A DNA stretch of 64,000 bases from Tessaracoccus sp. MC1679. Lineage in GTDB: Bacteria; Actinomycetota; Actinomycetes; Propionibacteriales; Propionibacteriaceae. Under the pieces are notes generated by a model. That model was not told the DNA's origin, did not search any database, and worked only from the letters and a program-made list of their open reading frames with translations. This document shows, piece after piece, positions 58,291 through 64,000 of the stretch. Both the position numbers and the translations under genes were made by a program. Within the stretch, counting starts at the first letter, position 1; each line of letters opens with the position of its first letter. The DNA is taken from contig NZ_JACJGB010000001.1 of NCBI RefSeq assembly GCF_014164775.1, positions 434,001 to 498,000 on the forward strand. The letters run 5' to 3'.

Positions 58291-59277
58291 TCAGCCGGCG
58301 AGGGTTGCGACCAACACCGCCTTGATCGTGTGCATCCGGTTCTCCGCTTGGTCGAACACGACGCTCGCCTCGGACTCGAACACCTCGTCGGTCACCTCAA
58401 CGCCCTCGATGCCGAACTGCTCCAACAGGTCCCGACCCACCGTCGTGTTGAGGTCGTGGAACGCGGGCAGGCAGTGCATGAACTTGGTGGCCGGGTTGCC
58501 GGTGGCCCGCATCAGCTCGGCATTGACCTGATACGGGCGAAGCAGCTCGATTCGCTCGGCCCACACCTCCTTCGGCTCACCGAGCGAGACCCAGACATCG
58601 GTGTAGACGAAGTCCACGCCCGCGACACCCGCGGCCACGTCGTCGGTGACGGTGATCCGCGCACCCGTCGACTCCGCGAGGCGGCGCGCCTCAGCGACGA
58701 TCTCGGCCGCGTTCTGCTGCGACGCCGGCGCCACCATCCGCACGTCCATGCCCATCAGTGCGCCGCTGATCAGCAGAGAGTTGCCCACGTTGTTGCGGGC
58801 ATCGCCGAGGAACGCGAACGAAACCTCCTCCAACGGCTTGCCGCTGTGCTCGATCATGGTGAGCTGGTCCGCCAGCATCTGGGTGGGGTGCCAGTCGTCG
58901 GTGAGCCCGTTGTAGACGGGGACACCGGCGTGGGCCGCCAGGGTCTCGACGACGTCCTGCCCGGAACCGCGGTACTCGATCGCGTCGTACCAGCGGCCGA
59001 GGACGCGGGCGGTGTCCGCGGCGGACTCCTTGTGGCCGATCTGCGAGCCGGCCGGGTCCAGATAGGTGGTGGTGCCGCCCTGATCCGCGACAGCCACCTC
59101 GAACGCGCACCGGGTGCGGGTGGAGGTCTTCTCGAACAGCAGGGCCACCTGCTTTCCGGCGAGGAGCGGGCTCTCGCGACGCTGCGCCTTCAGCTCGGCC
59201 GCGAGGTCCAGGAGCCCGCGCCACTCGTCGGGGGTGAAGTCCAGCTCCTTGAGGAAGCTGCGGCCCAGCAGGCTCAT
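58291..59277 (-). CDS. argF: Ornithine carbamoyltransferase
   Basis: A 328-residue enzyme making citrulline from ornithine and carbamoyl phosphate. STRTR (residues 52-56) binds carbamoyl phosphate; [14 protein letters not shown] and the ornithine loop with HCLPAFHD (Cys) are conserved. Length and EVTDEVFES end resemble the E. coli ArgF/ArcB group. It is not next to other arg genes, so anabolic ArgF or catabolic ArcB cannot be told apart from position; no arcA or arcC is nearby. ATG 59277 has AAAGG 9 nt upstream. Confidence 0.92.
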   Translation of the reverse strand: MSLLGRSFLKELDFTPDEWRGLLDLAAELKAQRRESPLLAGKQVALLFEKTSTRTRCAFEVAVADQGGTTTYLDPAGSQIGHKESAADTARVLGRWYDAIEYRGSGQDVVETLAAHAGVPVYNGLTDDWHPTQMLADQLTMIEHSGKPLEEVSFAFLGDARNNVGNSLLISGALMGMDVRMVAPASQQNAAEIVAEARRLAESTGARITVTDDVAAGVAGVDFVYTDVWVSLGEPKEVWAERIELLRPYQVNAELMRATGNPATKFMHCLPAFHDLNTTVGRDLLEQFGIEGVEVTDEVFESEASVVFDQAENRMHTIKAVLVATLAG

Positions 59278-59352
59278 CGTCGTCGCCTTTCGCTCGCGAT
59301 CCAGGGAAGGACACAGGCTACCGCGCCGTCCGCGGCCCGCCGCGGCCGGCCG

Positions 59353-60360
59353 TCACACCGATCTGGCGTGGTCGACGAGCCTGTCGAAGCCCGCATCCAT
59401 CGCCCCGTCGACAATCTGCCTCTCCGGGTGCGCGTCCCACCAGGCGACCTGCTCCGCGACCGCCTGGTCGTAGGTGATCGTCGGGTTGAACTCCGGCACC
59501 AGTGCCCGCAGCTTCGAGCAGTCGAAGACCATGGAGTGCGCCTTGTCTCCGAGGAGCCCGGGTCCGACGTCGGGCAGCACCCGCGCGATGGTCTCCGACG
59601 CCACGTGCACCAGTTCGGGGCTGGCCACCCCGGCCGCGTGGGCCAGCCACGTGTAGATCTGGTCCCAGGTGGGTGCGTGGTCGCCCATGATCTGGAAGGT
59701 GTCGCCCACCGCCTGCGGGTTGCCGAGGAGACCGGTGAAACCGACGGCGAAGTCGGCCGAGTGCGTCACGGTCCACTGCGTGGTGCCGTCGCCGTGCACC
59801 ACAACAGGCCGGCCGGCCCGGAGCCGGGCGATGTCCGTCCAGCCTCCGGTGGTGAGCAGCAGGGTGCGGTCGTAGGTGTGGGAGGGGCGCACGATCGTGG
59901 CGGGGAATCCGTTGTCGCGGTACTCGGCCACGAGGAGGTCCTCGCAGGCGATCTTGTTGCTCGAGTACTCCCAGAACGGGTTGCGCAGCGGGGTCGATTC
60001 GGTCACCGGCATCCGCGACGGCGGGCTCTGGTAGGCCGAAGCCGAGGAGATGAACACGTACTGGTCGGTGCGCCCGGCGAAGCGGGCCACGTCGCGCCCC
60101 ACGTGGTCCGGGGTGAAGGCGATGAACTGGGCCACGACGTCGAACCCGCGGCCGCGGAGGACCTCGTCGACGGCGGCACCGTCGTGCACGTCGGCCACCA
60201 GGAACTCCACGTCCTCGGGAAGCGGGTGCGTGGTGGACTGCCCCCGGTTGAGGACCGTCACATGGTGGCCGAGCCGGACTGCCCGTTCCACGCTCGGGTG
60301 GCTGATGATGCCGCTGCCGCCGATGAACAGCATGTCCAGGGGATTGCGTGTGAGTGCCAT
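59353..60360 (-). CDS. NAD-dependent epimerase/dehydratase-like SDR protein
   Basis: A 335-residue extended/atypical SDR. The N-terminus DMLFIGGSGIISHPSVERAVRLGHHVTVLNRG has a G-G-x-G-x-I NAD-binding motif; VFISSASAY contains the Ser and EYSSNKIACEDL the Lys region (Y-x-x-x-K as YSSNK). FPATIVRPSHTYD and a C-terminal substrate domain follow. Similar proteins act on UDP-sugars or bind mRNA-like ligands; a substrate cannot be named. ATG 60360 has GGAAGGA 7 nt upstream, so the 27-nt longer frame is rejected. Confidence 0.82.
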   Translation of the reverse strand: MALTRNPLDMLFIGGSGIISHPSVERAVRLGHHVTVLNRGQSTTHPLPEDVEFLVADVHDGAAVDEVLRGRGFDVVAQFIAFTPDHVGRDVARFAGRTDQYVFISSASAYQSPPSRMPVTESTPLRNPFWEYSSNKIACEDLLVAEYRDNGFPATIVRPSHTYDRTLLLTTGGWTDIARLRAGRPVVVHGDGTTQWTVTHSADFAVGFTGLLGNPQAVGDTFQIMGDHAPTWDQIYTWLAHAAGVASPELVHVASETIARVLPDVGPGLLGDKAHSMVFDCSKLRALVPEFNPTITYDQAVAEQVAWWDAHPERQIVDGAMDAGFDRLVDHARSV

Positions 60361-60424
60361 CCCCGCATCCTTCCATCCAGCCACCACTGCTGGTGCGGAC
60401 TGGGTGCGATAGCCGCGCCCCGGA

Positions 60425-60883
60425 TCAGTCGCGGGTGACGGCCTCGAGCACGCCGTCGACGGCGGCCTCGATGTCTGCCAGCGTCTCCTCGAACCCCTCC
60501 TCCGTGCCGTACCACGGGTCAGTCAGCGGCTCCCCCTTGGTCTTGTCCGGGTTGAAGTCGTTGAGCAGAACGATGTTTTTGGCAGACGGGGCGATGCGCT
60601 GCAGGCGGGCGACGTGCAGCGGCTCTGCGGCCACCACGAGGTCCGCGCCCTTGATGTCGGCTGCCCCGATCTTGCGCGCCTGGTGCCCCGAAGCGTCGTA
60701 GCCGGCACGCTCCAGGGTGCGCGCGGCGCGGTGGTCGATGGGGTTGCCCACCTCGTCGCTGGACACCCCGAAGCTGGCGATCCGCACGTCGAGCCCACGC
60801 TCCTCGGCTCGGCGCCGTGCAACCCGCTCGGCCATCGGGGAGCGACAAATGTTGCCCCAACATACGAAGAGAATCGTTGACAT
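60425..60883 (-). CDS. Low-molecular-weight protein-tyrosine phosphatase
   Basis: A 152-residue phosphatase. The P-loop VCWGNICRSP has nucleophile Cys8 and Arg14 (C-x5-R), with Trp replacing the usual Leu after the Cys. The general-acid Asp122 is in DPWYG. In many bacteria such enzymes control capsule assembly by dephosphorylating BY-kinases; no BY-kinase is in this window and the polysaccharide locus is 30 kb away, so the target is unknown. ATG 60883 follows TAAAGT by 7 nt (leaderless layout). Confidence 0.92.
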   Translation of the reverse strand: MSTILFVCWGNICRSPMAERVARRRAEERGLDVRIASFGVSSDEVGNPIDHRAARTLERAGYDASGHQARKIGAADIKGADLVVAAEPLHVARLQRIAPSAKNIVLLNDFNPDKTKGEPLTDPWYGTEEGFEETLADIEAAVDGVLEAVTRD

Positions 60884-60896
60884 TGGTCACACTTTA
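60881..60896 (-). promoter_or_regulatory. Leaderless -10 TAAAGT for the tyrosine phosphatase gene
   Basis: Minus strand TAAAGT (60896-60891), seven bases, ATG 60883. Confidence 0.5.
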
Positions 60897-60932
60897 GCCG
60901 CGCGGGTCTGGCTCACCGAGGCCGGGGGCACA

Positions 60933-60952
60933 GGTGGCTAGAATGAGCCACC
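60933..60952 (+). promoter_or_regulatory. Dyad over the -10 element of the two-component operon
   Basis: A perfect 7-bp inverted repeat GGTGGCT-N6-AGCCACC overlaps the presumed -10 TAGAAT (60939-60944). The leader to ATG 60982 carries GGAAGG and a G-run. This is a plausible operator for the response regulator or another repressor. Confidence 0.45.
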
Positions 60953-60981
60953 GGCGTGGAGGAAGGTTTGGGGGGACGATC

Positions 60982-61668
60982 ATGCAGATCTTGGTGGTTG
61001 ACGATGATCAGGCGGTACGCGATTCGCTCGCCCGCTCACTGACCTACACGGGCGACGATGTGCAGACCGCCGCAGACGGCGTCGAGGCCCTCGCGAAGCT
61101 GGTCAGCTACACACCCGACGCCATCATCATGGACGTGATGATGCCCCGTCTCGACGGCCTCGAGACCACCCGAATGCTTCGGGACGGCGGCAACGACACC
61201 CCCATCCTCATCCTGACTGCGCGCGACGCCGTCGGGGACCGCGTGGACGGGCTCGACGCCGGCGCAGACGACTACATGGTCAAGCCCTTCGCCCTCGACG
61301 AGCTCCTGGCGCGCCTGCGGGCGCTGACCCGGCGCTCGAAGCCCGTGCCGGAGGCGGAGTCGCGGGTCCTGACCTTCCAGGACGTCACGCTGGACACGCA
61401 GCACCGCGAGGTGACGCGCGCCGGGCAGCACATCTCGCTCACCCGCACCGAGTACGCGCTGCTGCAGGTGTTCATGGAGAACCCGCGCCGCGTCATGGAG
61501 CGCAATACCCTCCTCAATGAGGTGTGGGGCTTCGAGTTCCCCACCACGGCCAACTCGCTCGAGGTCTACATCGGGTATCTGCGGCGCAAGACCGAAGCTG
61601 GCGGCCGGCCCCGGCTCATCCACACAGTGCGCGGCATCGGCTACGTCCTGCGTGAAACTCCCCCGTGA
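60982..61668 (+). CDS. OmpR/PhoB-family response regulator (MprA-like)
   Basis: A 228-residue regulator. The receiver domain (1-120) has Asp7/Asp8, phospho-acceptor Asp51 in IIMDVMMP, Thr in LILTARD and Lys in MVKPFAL. The C-terminal winged helix (~130-225) has [29 protein letters not shown] (core [10 protein letters not shown]) and TVRGIGYVL. Together with the kinase it overlaps (4 nt) it resembles mycobacterial MprAB envelope-stress systems. ATG 60982 is chosen because the domain starts there. Confidence 0.92.
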   Translation: MQILVVDDDQAVRDSLARSLTYTGDDVQTAADGVEALAKLVSYTPDAIIMDVMMPRLDGLETTRMLRDGGNDTPILILTARDAVGDRVDGLDAGADDYMVKPFALDELLARLRALTRRSKPVPEAESRVLTFQDVTLDTQHREVTRAGQHISLTRTEYALLQVFMENPRRVMERNTLLNEVWGFEFPTTANSLEVYIGYLRRKTEAGGRPRLIHTVRGIGYVLRETPP

Positions 61669-63089
61669 TCGGAAGCTGGTGGATCCGGCTTCGCCGCGGC
61701 CTGGGCCGCCTCGTCAGTGGCCAGTCGCTGCAGTGGCGCCTTGCCCTCCTGACGGGCATCAGCGTGGCGCTGTCGGTCCTGGTCGTCGGCACCACCTCCT
61801 ACGTCGTGACGCGGTGGTCCCTGCTGGAGCAGTTGGATCGTGAGCTGGTGGCGGTGGCCCAGACGGCGTCCGGGACCATCGCGTCGAACGTGTCCAACAT
61901 GGGCGGGCTCTCGGGTGACCTGATGGGGTCCTCCGATGGGCTGCTCGCTCTTGTCGCGGCGGATGGGCTGGTCAAGCAGGTGCCCGGCCAGCCGGTGTCC
62001 CTGCCTGCCGGGTCCGAGGAGATCGCGGTGGCGCGGATGCAGTCCGGGTCCTCGGCCCGCACCCTGGATGCGGACGGCACCTCCTACCGCGTGGTGTCGG
62101 TGCCGATGTCGGTGGACGGGGCGTTCTACGCCGTGATCTACGGGCGGCCCACCGTCGCACTGGAATCCACGCTCGGCTCACTGTGGGCCGCGCTGCTGGC
62201 GGCCGGCGCGCTGGGCGTTCTGACCACCACGCTCGCGGCGCTGTGGGCGGCGCAGACGGTGCTCGCTCCCGTGCGTCGACTCTCGCAGGCCGTGAAATCC
62301 GTCACGCAGACCGATCAGCTCAACCCCATCCGGATCTACGGTCGAGATGATCTGGGTGAGCTGACCAAGTCGTTCAACCTCATGCTGCGCTCGCTGCAGA
62401 CGTCGCGGGAGCAGCAGAGCCAGCTGATCGCCGACGCCGGGCATGAGCTGCGGACCCCCCTCACGTCGATGCGCACCAACATCGAGCTGCTGCTGGCCGA
62501 CGACACCTCCGGCATGCTCCCGGAGGGCGCCCGCTCGGTGATTTTGGGCGACGTCGCCGCGCAGCTGGGCGAGTTCTCCGCACTGGTGGGAGACCTCGTG
62601 GCACTCACCCGCGACGACCACCTCCAGCGCCCGCACGAGCTCCTGGACATGGCGGAGGTGACGGAGTCCGCCATCGAACGCGCCCGCCGTCGAGGCCCCA
62701 ACATCACCTTCGACGTCACCCTGGAGCCCACCCCCGTGATGGGGGATCCGTCGACGCTGGAGCGCGCGATCACCAACCTTCTGGACAACGCCGTGAAGTT
62801 CTCACCCTCCTACGGCACCATCGTGGTCACGCTGGAAGACGGCACCCTCACCGTCGTCGACGAGGGCCCGGGCATCGCCGACGAGGACCTCCCGCTGATC
62901 TTCGACCGCTTCTACCGCTCGGACCGGGCGCGGAACACCCCCGGCACCGGGCTGGGGCTTTCCATCGTGGATCACACGGCGCGGGCGCACGGCGGCTCGG
63001 TGCGCGCGGGCAACGACCCGGACCGCGGGGCGAAGTTCGTGCTGCGGCTGCCGGTGATCGCCGAGTCCGCGGAACAGTCTGTCCTGTGA
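61665..63089 (+). CDS. Sensor histidine kinase (MprB-like)
   Basis: A 474-residue kinase. Two membrane helices ([43 protein letters not shown]) enclose a ~120-residue extracytoplasmic sensor. HAMP follows ([16 protein letters not shown]), then the dimerisation helix with phospho-acceptor His260 in [10 protein letters not shown], and the ATPase domain with [25 protein letters not shown] and GTGLGLSIV. It would phosphorylate the upstream regulator. GTG 61665 overlaps the regulator stop by 4 nt. The signal is unknown. Confidence 0.93.
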   Translation: MIGSWWIRLRRGLGRLVSGQSLQWRLALLTGISVALSVLVVGTTSYVVTRWSLLEQLDRELVAVAQTASGTIASNVSNMGGLSGDLMGSSDGLLALVAADGLVKQVPGQPVSLPAGSEEIAVARMQSGSSARTLDADGTSYRVVSVPMSVDGAFYAVIYGRPTVALESTLGSLWAALLAAGALGVLTTTLAALWAAQTVLAPVRRLSQAVKSVTQTDQLNPIRIYGRDDLGELTKSFNLMLRSLQTSREQQSQLIADAGHELRTPLTSMRTNIELLLADDTSGMLPEGARSVILGDVAAQLGEFSALVGDLVALTRDDHLQRPHELLDMAEVTESAIERARRRGPNITFDVTLEPTPVMGDPSTLERAITNLLDNAVKFSPSYGTIVVTLEDGTLTVVDEGPGIADEDLPLIFDRFYRSDRARNTPGTGLGLSIVDHTARAHGGSVRAGNDPDRGAKFVLRLPVIAESAEQSVL

Positions 63090-63099
63090 GGTCAGTGGA

Positions 63100-63807
63100 G
63101 TGAGGGTGGCGCTGAGCCCCGCGCAGCGGCGCGGGCTGTCGGTGGGCGTCGCGACGGGGCTCTACGGGATCTCGTTCGGGGCACTGGCCGTGGCTGCCGG
63201 CCTGACGGTGGGGCAGGCATGCGTGCTCAGCCTGCTGATGTTCACCGGCGGCTCGCAGTTCGCGTTCGTCGGCGTCGTCGGCGGAGGTGGGGCGCTGGCG
63301 TCGGCGACCGCAGCCGCCTCGCTGCTGGGGGTCCGCAACGCGATCTACGGGGTCACCGCCAACGCCATGCTCCGCCCGCGCGGCTGGCGACGTTTCGTGG
63401 CCGCGCACCTGACCATCGACGAGTCCATCGCCACCGCGTCGGCCGCGGAGGACCCCGTCGAGGAGCGGCGGGGGTTCTGGGCTGGAGGTGTCGCGGTGTT
63501 CGTCCTGTGGAACCTGTTCACACTGTTGGGGGCCCTCCTCGGCGACGCCCTGGGCGACCCGAAGGCCTGGGGGCTCGACGGCGCGGCTGTCGCGGCGTTC
63601 CTGGGTTTGCTGTGGCCGCGGCTACGGAGCCGCGACCCGATCGCGATCGCGGTGATGGCCGCCGTGGTGACGGTGGCGGTGGCACCGTTCGTACCGCCGG
63701 GGATTCCGATCATCGTGGCGGCAGGTGTCGCGGTGGCGATGACTCTGGCCCAGCATCGCCGCGACTCGACGGTCGCGCCGGACGTCGATCGGAGTGTCCC
63801 ACGATGA
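63100..63807 (+). CDS. azlC: AzlC family branched-chain amino acid export permease
   Basis: A 235-residue membrane protein. GLSVGVATGLYGISFGALAVAAGLT (core GISFGALA), MFTGGSQFAFVGVV and LGVRNAIYG are AzlC signatures; about seven helices are present. With AzlD it forms an exporter for branched-chain amino acids or related compounds. GTG 63100 has GAGG ~8 nt upstream and follows the kinase by 10 nt, so co-transcription with the two-component system is possible. It overlaps azlD by 4 nt (ATGA). Confidence 0.9.
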   Translation: MRVALSPAQRRGLSVGVATGLYGISFGALAVAAGLTVGQACVLSLLMFTGGSQFAFVGVVGGGGALASATAAASLLGVRNAIYGVTANAMLRPRGWRRFVAAHLTIDESIATASAAEDPVEERRGFWAGGVAVFVLWNLFTLLGALLGDALGDPKAWGLDGAAVAAFLGLLWPRLRSRDPIAIAVMAAVVTVAVAPFVPPGIPIIVAAGVAVAMTLAQHRRDSTVAPDVDRSVPR

Positions 63808-64000
63808 CGATGTGGCTCTGGATCATGGCCGCCTGCGCGATCGCGTACGTCACCAAGCTGGTCGGCTACCTGCTTCCCGAGCGATGGCTCGAGAATCCGT
63901 GGGTCGTGAAGCTCTCGCACGGGGTCACGGTCGGGCTGCTCGCCTCGCTCGTGGCCACCAACGCGTTCGTATCTGGCACTGCGGTGGCGCTCGACGCGCG
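63804..64000 (+). CDS. azlD: AzlD domain protein (3' end outside window)
   Basis: ATG 63804 overlaps the azlC stop by 4 nt. The visible ~65 residues start MTMWLWIMAACAIAYVTK and continue with a YLLPERWLENP segment and a second helix GVTVGLLASLVATNAF, as in small AzlD partner subunits (~100 residues, 3-4 helices). The frame is open to the window end. Confidence 0.85.
   Translation, partial: MTMWLWIMAACAIAYVTKLVGYLLPERWLENPWVVKLSHGVTVGLLASLVATNAFVSGTAVALDA

Overview
The window comes from a GC-rich Gram-positive chromosome, almost certainly Actinomycetota and most likely a propionibacterium-like lineage (the genus is not claimed). Supporting signs are the GC-rich third codon positions, frequent GTG starts, a WhiB-type regulator, an ANTAR regulator, an MprAB-like two-component pair, DUF3618 and DUF1206 proteins, GTTT-N15-GGGTA stress promoters, and at least a dozen genes whose start codon lies 6-7 nt after a TANNNT hexamer (leaderless pattern). 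No tRNA, rRNA, CRISPR array, IS element or phage genes were seen.

Positions 1-30374 form one large cell-surface polysaccharide locus. It encodes all five steps of a UDP-ManNAc3NAcA-type sugar pathway (WbpA-like 679-1977, WbpI-like 20712-21767, WbpD/E/B-like 25945-28630). It also holds an EpsC/EpsN/EpsL (PglF/PglE/PglC)-like set for a 4-amino-6-deoxy-HexNAc primer and its lipid-linked transfer (3100-4959, 21797-23568). There are five glycosyltransferases, a flippase, two Wzy/WaaL-like polymerases, a short kinase-less Wzz-like protein and an OafA-type acyltransferase with an SGNH domain. Secreted wall enzymes sit in or beside it: an L,D-transpeptidase with three Trp-rich repeats, a CWB2-PIG-L fusion and a NodB deacetylase carrying three near-identical VCBS-like repeats. 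A decarboxylase/ATP-grasp pair of unknown role lies on the opposite strand inside the locus.

Positions 30584-46152 are mostly housekeeping: argG with a clear terminator, a WhiB-like regulator, an LLM oxidoreductase coupled to a GH13 enzyme, a HAD phosphatase, serS, an MFS transporter, a PAP2-DAG kinase fusion, pheA, a DUF1206 protein, an Fpg/Nei glycosylase, aat, an EcsC protein and alr.

Positions 46224-54389 look like a general-stress island: a YihY/BrkB membrane protein, a DUF3618/holin-like/LEA-like operon, a DUF892 ferritin-like protein, a PAS-ANTAR regulator and CsbD. Four GTTT-N15/16-GGGTA promoters serve three of these transcription units. A lipoprotein-CDF transporter pair and a decayed alcohol dehydrogenase end lie between them.

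Positions 54409-64000 carry a branched-chain 2-oxoacid (or pyruvate) dehydrogenase operon (E1alpha, E1beta, E2), REP-like repeats, argF, an NAD-dependent epimerase-like protein, a low-molecular-weight tyrosine phosphatase, an MprAB-like two-component system with a dyad over its -10 element, and azlC/azlD (cut by the window end).
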